Assembly: GCF_000799715.1 (NCBI RefSeq)
Contig: NZ_JUHG01000013.1
Location: forward strand, 558,001 to 622,000
Reading direction: 5' to 3'
Length of the DNA: 64,000 bases
Source of the DNA: Martinezella rhizogenes
GTDB taxonomy: Bacteria; Pseudomonadota; Alphaproteobacteria; Rhizobiales; Rhizobiaceae
Shown: piece by piece, positions 8,267 through 16,559 of the stretch
Layout: the number at the start of each line of letters is the position of its first letter
Position numbering within the stretch: the stretch's first letter is position 1
The notes under the pieces: model-generated
The model's input: only the letters and a program-made list of their open reading frames with translations
The model's database searches: none
What the model was told of the DNA's origin: nothing
Position numbers and translations under genes: made by a program

Positions 8267-9682
8267 TTAATTCTGGCTTGATGGAACAAAGATAAGCGGC
8301 GCTGGAGGAGGATTGCACGCCTTGGGTTGCTGCGTTGTGCAAGGTCTGGCCTGGTCACGATTAAACCCTTGGCCGAAATAATAGATCGCTCCAACTGATC
8401 TGTTCCCTGCACTCACATCCCCAACTCTAACGGAGTGCACCATCATCTGGCCATCAACAAGATCAGTAGGGATTGAGATGGAAAGACGAGTGGGCGTCGG
8501 GGTCTTGGCGGGCATGGGCGATGGCGCATCAACGATGGCAAGAGTTTTCGCATCAAAATAGACGCGCTTCGCCGACTCTCCGGGAAAAGTGACGTTGATT
8601 GAGCCTCTTCCTTTATTGTCGAACACGGGCGAGTCAAAAAAACGTGCGGTTGGAAGCGTTCCTTCACCAGTTATTATCGTTTGCCTTGAAGCCTTTGCGA
8701 CGATTGACCGTCGCCAGCCGGTTCCATCTGGCGAGGCAAGGATCACGATATTATGACCATCATCGCCATAGCGTGTATAAGCGATCACAGGCGTTCCGCC
8801 AGGCGCCAGCGATATACGTTGCCAATTGACAAGGCCTTTTTCCTCGCCGGTATATTCGATCATGTCGGCGTTGCCCGGATCTATCGGGAGATGAATAGGT
8901 TGGTCCAGATGGTCAATCCAATGAACGAAATCACACGTGCGAGCATACGTTATCGCATAATTTGCGCTAACATCTGGTGGGCGCCGCCAGACTATCGCCT
9001 GATAGACACAACCGTCCTGCGTAGTGCCGATTGGTGAAGGATAGGCGCTGGTTGGTCGACCGCGCCATTGACTTGTAAAGATCGGCGAATTGAGTAGACG
9101 CCTCCACTTCCCTCCGTCAGAAATGTTGACAATCCACTGACCATTTCCCGCTTCGCCTACGCGATAAATGAATAGCAGCTTACCACCTGTCACATTGACA
9201 AAATTAGGATAGGTAACTTGGTTCTCATCTTTCCCGATCATTGGACGCAATGTTATGCCTGATAGACTATCTGGAGTTGTTGCCGAAGCATAGACGAGAG
9301 GGCTAGCATGCATATTCCCGGCAATTTGAATCCGGCCAGCTTGATCAAAGGCCAAGGTAATAATGTTATGAGCATCCCATCCTTTGAACATCGATTTGAG
9401 CTGCAAGCGGCAGACCTCATGTGTCTTGAGATCGAGTTGCGCGATGCTCAGCCAGCGGTCGGCATTATAATAACCAAAATATGCCTTTCCTCCTCGGGAA
9501 ATGGAATCAAAAGCAGCGACTGCGCCGGCCCATGTTTTATCAATCTCAAATCCAGACCGGCCGTTGCTTACAGGAATGGTCTTGGCTTGCTCACATACCG
9601 GCGCTGCGAAAACCGCACTACCTGCTATTAGCATCAGCCCAGATGTAAAGAGACAGAGTATCGCTGCTTTAGAAATGCTCAT
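8267..9682 (-). CDS. Secreted BNR-repeat protein (BNR_4-like), possible polysaccharide-active
   Basis: 471 residues from an ATG at 9682 with AAGGA about nine bases upstream. A signal peptide spans about residues 1-26 (ILCLFTSGLMLIAGSAVFA). The mature protein shows repeated beta-propeller blades with Asp-box-like segments (ISDGGKWRRL, ASPDGTGWRRS). It also has the GYYNADRWLSIAQLDL start that resembles the BNR repeat-containing family found in some ulvan and rhamnogalacturonan lyases. It is therefore likely an exported carbohydrate-binding or -cleaving protein. It lies among methyltransferase and polysaccharide export genes. Enzymatic activity is inferred only from fold; catalytic residues cannot be assigned. 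Confidence 0.7.
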   Translation of the reverse strand: MSISKAAILCLFTSGLMLIAGSAVFAAPVCEQAKTIPVSNGRSGFEIDKTWAGAVAAFDSISRGGKAYFGYYNADRWLSIAQLDLKTHEVCRLQLKSMFKGWDAHNIITLAFDQAGRIQIAGNMHASPLVYASATTPDSLSGITLRPMIGKDENQVTYPNFVNVTGGKLLFIYRVGEAGNGQWIVNISDGGKWRRLLNSPIFTSQWRGRPTSAYPSPIGTTQDGCVYQAIVWRRPPDVSANYAITYARTCDFVHWIDHLDQPIHLPIDPGNADMIEYTGEEKGLVNWQRISLAPGGTPVIAYTRYGDDGHNIVILASPDGTGWRRSIVAKASRQTIITGEGTLPTARFFDSPVFDNKGRGSINVTFPGESAKRVYFDAKTLAIVDAPSPMPAKTPTPTRLSISIPTDLVDGQMMVHSVRVGDVSAGNRSVGAIYYFGQGFNRDQARPCTTQQPKACNPPPAPLIFVPSSQN

Positions 9683-10153
9683 TTCTATCAATCCTTGAGC
9701 TGGTATATTACCTCGATGCAATTCCACGCTAAGCACAGAATGACGTCACGATTTGGACGAGCCAACATTCAACTAGGCTGCAACCGAGACGAATGGCAGT
9801 GACCGCAACATCACTCACCTAGGTCAACACGTCGCCCACAGTTAGGTGGTAACACTCCACCAATCAACAGAGTCAGATTTGCCATGCGGAGATACGGTCA
9901 TTCGGCGGAGAATCGGTCGCCTGATCGATATTCACCTGCGAACCAAAATCCGCGGCCGGAACACTTAAATGAGGGGATGGGAGATCGTGTCCGGAGATTG
10001 ATGGGGCCATTACACAACGCACCGCTTGCGCTGGAACTATGAGTGCAGGAGCAATCGGCATTACAGATACTCCGCCCCTTATCCATTGCGATTTTATTTT
10101 GATTTGCTATGAAGGCATTGCTATGAATAGCTCGCCAAGGAACTTTCTGAGTC
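9683..10153. other. 471-bp intergenic region upstream of the export permease
   Basis: No gene is supported here. It separates the divergent BNR gene (minus) and export permease gene (plus) and should hold both promoters, although no clear -35/-10 pair stands out. An AAGGA at about 10138 precedes the permease start. Confidence 0.4.
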
Positions 10154-10966
10154 ATGGCTCGAACATCACTAGTCCGCCGGCGCACCCCTCTTATTCAAGC
10201 GATAATAGGGAAAAGAAATGTCATGATCGCAGTTATCCTCCGCGACATGCGCACGCGTTTCTTCAATCACGGATTAGGTTTTATGCTCGTGGCGCTTTGG
10301 CCTCTGGTTCATATGGGCGTATTGATCTCGATTCACACGGTTTCTAGCCACAGTGCACCGCTATATGGCGAAAGCGCGGCCCTATTTTATGCGACCGGTC
10401 TGGTTCCCACTCTTACGTTTATGTACGTCTCCCGTTTCATGGGCCTATCCGTTATTATGAACAGGCCGATGCTTGCTTTCCCTGAGGTCAAAGTGCTTGA
10501 TGTAATGATGGGGCGAGCGCTTTTGGAAATCATCGCCTCCTGTATCACTCTCACTCTAATTATTACAATCCTGTGGGCACTTGGACAGAACCCGTTTCCC
10601 TATGACCTCAATCGCGCTGTAGGCGCCTATCTCGCGACTATACTTCTAGCCTACGGCTGTGGGACGCTGATTGGCGTCATTTCGCTGTTCATGCCATTTA
10701 TCGTAACGCTGTATCAGCTCACGTTGATTACACTCTACGTTTCTTCTGGAACTATGTTCGTTGCATCAAATCTTCCGGATCCACTCTCTGGTCCGCTATC
10801 CTACAATCCTGTCTTGGTATGTGTTGAATGGATGCGCACTGCATTTTATGAGAGTTACAGTGACAAGCTGGTGAGCAAAGAATACGTACTTGCGTTCGGC
10901 GTTGTGACGCTTTGCCTTGGCCTCGGTGTCGAGCGTTTGTTCAGACGCCAATTGCTAGAGGCATAG
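10154..10966 (+). CDS. Capsule/polysaccharide export ABC permease (KpsM/Wzm-like)
   Basis: 270 residues of the ABC-2 exporter family. The N-terminal LVRRRTPLIQAIIGKRNVMIAVILRDMRTRF is the cytosolic amphipathic segment seen in KpsM/BexB-type capsule exporters, and about six hydrophobic segments follow, with a conserved SGTMFVASNLPD loop and a PLSYNPVLVCVEWMR stretch. The protein should form the inner-membrane channel for a lipid-linked polysaccharide. A partner ATPase (KpsT/Wzt) is needed but none is encoded beside it; the following gene is a methyltransferase beyond an IS66 scar. The ATG at 10154 was preferred over 10223 because the RRRTP segment is conserved in the family. Confidence 0.85.
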   Translation: MARTSLVRRRTPLIQAIIGKRNVMIAVILRDMRTRFFNHGLGFMLVALWPLVHMGVLISIHTVSSHSAPLYGESAALFYATGLVPTLTFMYVSRFMGLSVIMNRPMLAFPEVKVLDVMMGRALLEIIASCITLTLIITILWALGQNPFPYDLNRAVGAYLATILLAYGCGTLIGVISLFMPFIVTLYQLTLITLYVSSGTMFVASNLPDPLSGPLSYNPVLVCVEWMRTAFYESYSDKLVSKEYVLAFGVVTLCLGLGVERLFRRQLLEA

Positions 10967-11178
10967 GATCCGGTGCCAACAGAGGGGCATCAGGGGGAGC
11001 GATAAGCGCTCTCACGGACTACGCTTTTGCAGGTAGACAGATAGCTTTATAAATTGACTACGATTATCGAGTTCCGAAATTGAAACCGCGCAAGAGTTTA
11101 TCGTCGGCAAGAGATGATCTATCGAAGCGCCATGACGGTATCCCATGGCGACGCTTGCAATCGTGCATCCCTGCAATT

Positions 11179-11300
11179 GTAAGCGACAAGCTGAGGCCGT
11201 TCAGAAGACGGCGTAATTCCACGGCATGAGAGCTTCGATTTCTGTGCTGGCCAGCCGTTGGCGATGCGCTCGAGGGTCTGAGCGAGCTAGGTAAGCTACA
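11179..11300 (-). mobile_element. Remnant end of an IS66-family element (tnpC C-terminus plus terminal repeat)
   Basis: On the minus strand the last codons read ...STEIEALMPWNYAVF-stop (stop at 11201-11203), the usual C-terminus of IS66 transposases. The preceding LAQTLERIANGWPA segment is in another frame and follows a TAG where the family has Trp, so the gene is frameshifted and interrupted. A terminal repeat beginning GTAAGCGACAAGCTGAGGCC starts at 11179. Only this end of the element is left. The rest of 10967-11379 shows no gene. Confidence 0.75.
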
Positions 11301-11379
11301 GTCTTCACTTGACCAATATTGATCGAGCAATTTATGTTTACATGTAGCCTTTTCGGCCTTAGCAGAGACGAGGTTTATA

Positions 11380-12078
11380 ATGCAATGTAATATCTGTGGG
11401 GGCACGGAATTTGGTCCGATGCGATCCAGGCCAAATGTGCAGTGCTTGAGTTGCAACTCACTTGAGCGAACCCGGCTACTTTGGCTTTATCTCGATCGCC
11501 TTCAGCTTTCACCGACTGCCTCCATACTTCATTTCGCTCCGGAAAAGTCGATTTACAACCGCTTTCGCGAGCGATATCCGAATGCTAATTACGTCACTGC
11601 TGATGTTGATCCAAGGCCATACCCATTTGTTGAAAAGATTGAACATTTCGATCTTTGCGATTTGGATCACCACGAATCCGATCAGTGGGATCTTATTGTC
11701 CATAGCCACGTCTTGGAGCATACCCCTTGCAACATAGCTTATACACTCTATCACTTGCATCGCATTCTTAAGCCAATGGGGCAGCACATCTGTGTTATCC
11801 CCTTTTTGCCGGGCAAATTCGACGAGACATATCAGGATATACCGCTCAACGAACGGCTAAAGCGATTTGGGCAGCGTGACCATGTTAGAAGTTTCGGGAA
11901 AGAAGATATTGGGTCTCATGTTGGTGCTCTGCTTAATATTCCACAGCACTACGACGTAACCCAAAGTTTTTCTGCCGACGAACTGAGGGCGGCTAATATT
12001 CCCGAAACTGCTTGGCAAGGCTATACGATCAATACTGTTCTGACTCTTGGCAAATACGACATGAAATTCCTTACCTGA
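11380..12078 (+). CDS. Class I SAM methyltransferase with N-terminal zinc ribbon
   Basis: 232 residues. Four cysteines (C3, C6, C22, C25) in a C-x2-C...C-x2-C arrangement predict a small zinc ribbon. The methyltransferase core follows: ILHFAPEKSIY as SAM-loop region (about residue 50), VTADVDPRPYP, and DLIVHSHVLEHTPCN as the motif IV area. The family often occurs in polysaccharide or glycan loci. The substrate is unknown. It starts right after the IS66 scar and ends 11 bases before the IS3-type element, so it may be cut off from its original operon partners. Confidence 0.82.
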   Translation: MQCNICGGTEFGPMRSRPNVQCLSCNSLERTRLLWLYLDRLQLSPTASILHFAPEKSIYNRFRERYPNANYVTADVDPRPYPFVEKIEHFDLCDLDHHESDQWDLIVHSHVLEHTPCNIAYTLYHLHRILKPMGQHICVIPFLPGKFDETYQDIPLNERLKRFGQRDHVRSFGKEDIGSHVGALLNIPQHYDVTQSFSADELRAANIPETAWQGYTINTVLTLGKYDMKFLT

Positions 12079-12165
12079 CCTACGTGCTCTGATCCCCAAA
12101 AACTGGACCGTTTTTGATTGGAGTTTTCTGCGCTAGATTCCCGGCTGGGAACGGGAGCGGAAGCG

Positions 12166-12456
12166 ATGAGGGAATCGAACTTTTCGGACGCCCAGAAGGC
12201 GTTCATTTTGAAGCAGGGTGACGATGGTGTGCCGGTGGCCGAGATTTGCCGGAAGGCGGGAATTCGCCAAGCGACCTATTTCAATTGGCGCAAGAAGTAC
12301 GCGGGCCTGCTCCCCGACGAGATGCGACGTCTGAAGGCTTTGGAAGATGAGAACAGCCGCCTGAAGAAGATCGTCGCCGATCTGACGCTGGAGCGGGAGA
12401 TGCTTCAGGACGTCATCCGCCGAAAGATTTGGGGCCTGCCCGCAAGCGCAAGCTGA
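12166..12456 (+). CDS. IS3-family transposase OrfA
   Basis: 96 residues beginning MRESNFSDAQKAF, with the helix-turn-helix (VAEICRKAGIRQATYFNWRKKY) that binds the IS ends and a leucine-zipper-like ENSRLKKIVADLTLEREML segment. Family members usually end near RRKL; here the frame reads through into the start of orfB (IWGLPASAS), suggesting loss of the normal stop. The product may be made but has no functional OrfB partner in this copy. Confidence 0.85.
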   Translation: MRESNFSDAQKAFILKQGDDGVPVAEICRKAGIRQATYFNWRKKYAGLLPDEMRRLKALEDENSRLKKIVADLTLEREMLQDVIRRKIWGLPASAS

Positions 12457-13308
12457 TCGACGGGATGCTGGTGGAATGGGGGATATCGATCCGACGGGCG
12501 TACAAGGTTCTGACGTTCGACACATCGACCTACCACTACAAGTCTCGAAGAACCGGTCAGGCCCCTCTCGAAAGACGGATCAAGGAGATTTGCGAGACGC
12601 GTGTCCGATATGGCTATCCCCTGGCCGTCAGGTGATTGCCTAGCAATCACCGAGAGGCGGCGCGTTCATGTCCACTTGTGTCGTGACGGACGGAAGATCA
12701 ACATGAAGAAGACACGCAGGATTTACAGCGAATTAGGCCTTCAGTTGCGCAACAAGCACCCCAAGCGCTGGGTGAAGGCAAAGCTCAGGGATGGCCGCCA
12801 GGTTGCAGCCGGCCCGAACGATGTCTGGGCTATGGACTTTGTCCACGACCAGCTCGCAACCGGGAAGAAACTGCGCATCCTGACTGTGGCGGACACCCAT
12901 TCCCGCTACTGCCCGGCCACCGAAGCAGGGTTCACCTATCGCAGCGAAGATGTCGTTCAGACGCTGGAACGTGTCTGTAAGAAGACCGGCTATCCCAACA
13001 CGATCAGGGTCGGCAATGGCAGCGAATTTATCTCCCGCGATCTGGACCTTTGGGCCTATGCCAACAACGTCACCCTGGACTTCTCGCGGCCGGGGAAGCC
13101 GACCGACAACGGCTTCATCGAGGCGCTCAACAGCAAGCTGCGGGCAGAATGCCTGAATGCGCACTGGTTCTTGACCCTTGCGGATTCGCGTGAAAAGTTG
13201 GAGACTTGGCGTCGATACTACAACGAGGATCATCCTCACTCGGCAATCGGATATAACGTCCCGATTGCCATGCATAATCCCGGTGGCGCAACCAGCCCGT
13301 CATCGTGA
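12429..13308 (+). pseudogene. IS3-family transposase OrfB, inactivated
   Basis: The N-terminal part (ARKRKLIDGMLVEWGISIRR to RVRYGY) is in one frame and the integrase core (RRVHVHLCRDGRKINMKKTRR to the end at 13308) in another. Between them lie 40 extra bases (about 12613-12652) that carry a TGA and shift the frame. The core keeps WAMDFVHDQ (first catalytic Asp) and the FIEALNSKLR Glu, but the second Asp is changed: IRVGNGSEF instead of the family's RVDNGSEF. The gene therefore has two independent inactivating lesions. Confidence 0.88.
12613..12652. repeat. 40-base palindromic insertion inside orfB
   Basis: Compared with the continuous protein pattern of the family, 40 bases are extra. They contain a perfect 9-bp inverted repeat (GGTGATTGC, loop CTA, GCAATCACC; 12631-12651 by count within a base or two). 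The insertion puts in a stop and a frameshift. Confidence 0.65.
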
Positions 13309-13360
13309 AAAAAGCCCGGAAACTCCAATGTCCGGCGGTCCAAACTTCGGTCTCAGAGCA

Positions 13361-13439
13361 GTCCAGAAACCTGGGGCGGTTCACGCTCACCACTAATACG
13401 CTCCTCAGCATTTCATCTCCAGCCTGGGGGGTTCACTCC
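13361..13439. repeat. Two IS3-type terminal-repeat remnants
   Basis: At 13361-13384 lies GTCCAGAAACCTGGGGCGG followed by TTCAC, the inverse of the TGAACCGCCCC end found on many IS3-family elements. A related end is at 13418-13439 (TCCAGCC...GGGGTTCACTCC). No transposase remains beside them. The second is repeated at 18598-18619. Confidence 0.55.
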
Positions 13440-13560
13440 ACCTGTCTATCAGTTCAATTAGAAATTTGAATCAATCGCTTGTTGATTGTATGGCATGCTG
13501 CTGTTTGATATCAGAAAAACCACTCTCAGGACTAGGTTGTCACTTCAAGGAAATGTCTGA

Positions 13561-16533
13561 ATGGATGACAAGGAGCTCTTAATCAATTCTCCACTTTTCA
13601 ACTCATCGTTCTACCGTGAGCAATATCGTGATGTTGATATGGTTGGAATGCATCCGATCGACCACTATCTTTGGATAGGCGCGCGGATGGGGCGTGACCC
13701 ATCGCCCGAGTTTTCTACCGCGGCATACTTGCAGAATCACCACGATATAGCGCGACAAAGTATCAACCCGCTTGTGCACTATCTTCGATATGGCAAAGAA
13801 GAAGGCAGACTCGTAGAATATTCGCAACATTACACATCTGCCCTGGCGTCGCTGACAGCCGACGCCGAAGCAGATCAATCCGTTAAGGTCAGCGTTATCA
13901 TGCCCGCCTACAATCGCAAATCGACGATTGGGCGTTCAATACAATCTGTTCTTGATCAAACTTATACGAATTTCGAACTAATAGTTGTAGATGACGGAAG
14001 CACAGATAACACGGTTGCCGTAATCCAGAGCTTCACTGACACGCGTATTAAACTGACCAACGGCCAACATGCTGGCGTAAGTGCCGCGCGCAACCTCGGT
14101 TTAGCTCGAGCGACTGGCAGCATTATTGCCTACCTCGATTCTGATAATGTCTGGCTTCCTTCTTACCTGGGTACAATGGTGGGCTATATCGCCAAAACAG
14201 GCGCAGATGTCGCTTACTCGCAGATCGAAATCGTCAACGACGCTGATCGACAGATCCGGGGGCAACCTTTTGATCGAGAACAATGCTTGAAGGGAAACTT
14301 CGTTGATCTGAACGTCTATTGCCACCACAGAGACCTTTACGACCGCTACGGCGGATTTGATGAGAGTCTGCGTAGGATGGTCGACTGGGATCTCATTCTT
14401 CGACAGACGGAGCGTGCCAAGCTGGTAGGCTATGTTCCATTTGTGGGGTGCGTATACACTAACACGGTACTCGATCAGAACAGAATATCTGTAAAAGAGT
14501 TCCGTGCCTTCAAGAAGGTCGTTATTGCCAAGGCTACTAACGGTTCTCGCTCATCGAGCGTTACAGATCATGTAAAACTGACGTTCGCCATAAAGGTGCC
14601 CGCCCCATATGAAAAACGGCATGAATGGGGTGATTTTCATTACGCAGATTCTCTCGCTGGCTCACTTAATCGACTTGGACATAAAGTCCGCATTGATTTT
14701 TACGGTCAGTGGGAGCGAAAGAACCCTGCCGAAGATGATGTGGTAATTATAATTCGGGGCTTGACCTCCTATGAACCTATACTTGGCCACATCAATATTC
14801 TGTGGAATATTAGCCACCCAGATCAGATATCCTTTGAAGAATATGAATCTTTTGATTTATGCTATGTTGCATCTTTGAGTTATAGCGAATTTTTATCAGC
14901 GACAACCAAAGCAAAAGTTAAGCCTCTTCTTCAAGCAACCGATACTAACCGCTTCAATCCCGGTAGGCGCCCTCCAAAATCCTCAGCTAAAGTATTATTC
15001 GTCGGAAACTCTCGGAACGAATACCGAGAAATCGTCAGATGGGCGGTCGACGCGAAGCTCGACCTCTCCGTCTATGGTACTCGGTGGGAGCAGTTTATTC
15101 CAAAGACCTATCTTAAAGGCACAAATATACCTAACAAAGAATTGGGCGGACATTACCATTCAGCAGTATTTGTTTTGAACGACCATTGGCCTTCAATGCG
15201 GGATTTCGGGTTTATTTCTAACCGAATATTCGATGTTCTCGCAGCTGGAGGAAATGTTATCTCCGACCGGATCCCAGCAATATCGTACGTATTTGGCGAA
15301 TCCGTAACACAAATTAAAAGCCAAGATGAGCTTGTTGAGGCAACTAACGTCGAGGGGAGAACCCAACGGCCAAGCATAAGCCGTGAAGTCTCTCGCGCCC
15401 ACAGCTTCGATCAGCGTGCAAAGACAATTCTGGGTGATATTTTCAATTTGCTCGGACTACCGCAGTCACACGATAGGCCATCTTCCCCTTTCATCCTTCG
15501 CAACAAGCGGTTGGTCGTCAATGGCGTTGTCCGCCAAGACAGAGAATTCCCACAGAGTAGCGCTTTCATCCGCCTCCTGTGCCCCCTCACAACAGATGAA
15601 GCATATGGTGAAATTGACTTCAACCTCGTTCCGGCAAAAGCGGCCAGCCACAGCAGAAACGCAGATATCACGATCGTACAACGCACAGCATACGACACTA
15701 TGGAGGACGCCAGTGCTTTCTTAGATTTGTGTAAGACAACAAACTCAAAACTGATTGTCGACAACGACGACGCGTTTTGTTTCATTGATGAAAGCCATCC
15801 CGAGTTTGATCTATATAAATCCAGAATTGCTGGTCTGAACCTGCTCCTCGAAAACGCCAACGCCAACTGGGTTTCGACGAATGTTTTGAGAGCCGCATAT
15901 TCGAACTTGTCGAAGCGCCCAATCGTTGTTCAGAATGCAATAGATCCCCGGCTTTGGCGCAACTACAGAAAGCCAAAGTATAATCCACAGGGCATCCCCC
16001 GCCTCGTCTACGCAGGATCCGCTACACACGACGACGACTTCGAGATGATCCTAGGCGCCCTTGATTCCGTTTCCCAAACCTACCGCTTCAAGCTCACCAT
16101 CATTGGTGCCGTCCGCAATCCACCAACACGTGACTGGATTGAAATCTTGCCCCCACCGCGAACGGCTCAATCATACCCGCGATTTGTCCGCTGGTTTAGA
16201 GAACAGGGGCCATTCGACATCGGGTTGGCACCACTTAAAGATACCCCTTTCAACGCCGCTAAATCTGATCTCAAGCTCCTTGACTACGGGGCACTTGGTA
16301 TTTTCCCCGTAGCCTCGAAGGGCCCATCATACACTGAAACTTTAAACCGTCTCGGTAGCGGCGCCCTCGTCGAAAACACTACCGATGCGTGGACCGCAAC
16401 GTTAACTGAGTTGTTGGCAGATCTGGATATAATTGCAGACAAGCGGGCTGTGGCCGAGAATTATTGTTTTGAAAATCGTAACGTATCAAAAGCCTATGCA
16501 GAGATGCGTGAGCTCTTATTAAATCTTCAGTAA
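13561..16533 (+). CDS. Multidomain glycosyltransferase (GT2 plus two GT1/GT4-like regions)
   Basis: 990 residues, cytoplasmic. Residues about 7-85 form a Tyr/His-rich module (SSFYREQYRDVD, HPIDHYLWIGARMGRDPSP, NPLVHYLRYGKEEGR). Residues about 107-330 are a GT-A family 2 domain (VSVIMPAYNRKSTIG, IVVDDGSTDNT, YLDSDNVWLP with the DxD). Residues about 340-645 resemble CgeB/Glyco_trans_1_2 proteins (LLQATDTNRFNP, SNRIFDVLAAGGNVISD). Residues about 660-990 are another GT-B-like half (GIPRLVYAGSATHDDDF, DIGLAPLKDTPFNAAKSDLKLLDYGALG). It probably adds two or three successive sugars to a surface glycan. AAGGAA lies eight bases before the ATG, and the methyltransferase/coiled-coil gene follows after 26 bases. 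AT-rich composition contrasts with the flanks. Confidence 0.85.
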   Translation: MDDKELLINSPLFNSSFYREQYRDVDMVGMHPIDHYLWIGARMGRDPSPEFSTAAYLQNHHDIARQSINPLVHYLRYGKEEGRLVEYSQHYTSALASLTADAEADQSVKVSVIMPAYNRKSTIGRSIQSVLDQTYTNFELIVVDDGSTDNTVAVIQSFTDTRIKLTNGQHAGVSAARNLGLARATGSIIAYLDSDNVWLPSYLGTMVGYIAKTGADVAYSQIEIVNDADRQIRGQPFDREQCLKGNFVDLNVYCHHRDLYDRYGGFDESLRRMVDWDLILRQTERAKLVGYVPFVGCVYTNTVLDQNRISVKEFRAFKKVVIAKATNGSRSSSVTDHVKLTFAIKVPAPYEKRHEWGDFHYADSLAGSLNRLGHKVRIDFYGQWERKNPAEDDVVIIIRGLTSYEPILGHINILWNISHPDQISFEEYESFDLCYVASLSYSEFLSATTKAKVKPLLQATDTNRFNPGRRPPKSSAKVLFVGNSRNEYREIVRWAVDAKLDLSVYGTRWEQFIPKTYLKGTNIPNKELGGHYHSAVFVLNDHWPSMRDFGFISNRIFDVLAAGGNVISDRIPAISYVFGESVTQIKSQDELVEATNVEGRTQRPSISREVSRAHSFDQRAKTILGDIFNLLGLPQSHDRPSSPFILRNKRLVVNGVVRQDREFPQSSAFIRLLCPLTTDEAYGEIDFNLVPAKAASHSRNADITIVQRTAYDTMEDASAFLDLCKTTNSKLIVDNDDAFCFIDESHPEFDLYKSRIAGLNLLLENANANWVSTNVLRAAYSNLSKRPIVVQNAIDPRLWRNYRKPKYNPQGIPRLVYAGSATHDDDFEMILGALDSVSQTYRFKLTIIGAVRNPPTRDWIEILPPPRTAQSYPRFVRWFREQGPFDIGLAPLKDTPFNAAKSDLKLLDYGALGIFPVASKGPSYTETLNRLGSGALVENTTDAWTATLTELLADLDIIADKRAVAENYCFENRNVSKAYAEMRELLLNLQ

Positions 16534-16559
16534 GTTGTCAGCACATTCAAAGGAACAGG

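Larger units (their letters stand above)
12090..13355 (+). mobile_element. Decayed IS3-family (IS407-group-like) insertion sequence
   Basis: The left end reads TGATCCCCAAAAACTGGACC and the right end, inverted, TGAGACCGAAGTTTGGACC, giving imperfect terminal repeats around an orfA and broken orfB. No clear target-site duplication flanks it. Total length of about 1.27 kb is normal for the group. Ends are called by comparison of the two repeats and may be off by a few bases. Confidence 0.75.

Noticed and set aside
7965..8342. Possible gene in the gap before the BNR protein
   Set aside because: Plus and minus frames overlap, neither has a start with a ribosome site or a known family; it may be decayed sequence but cannot be called.
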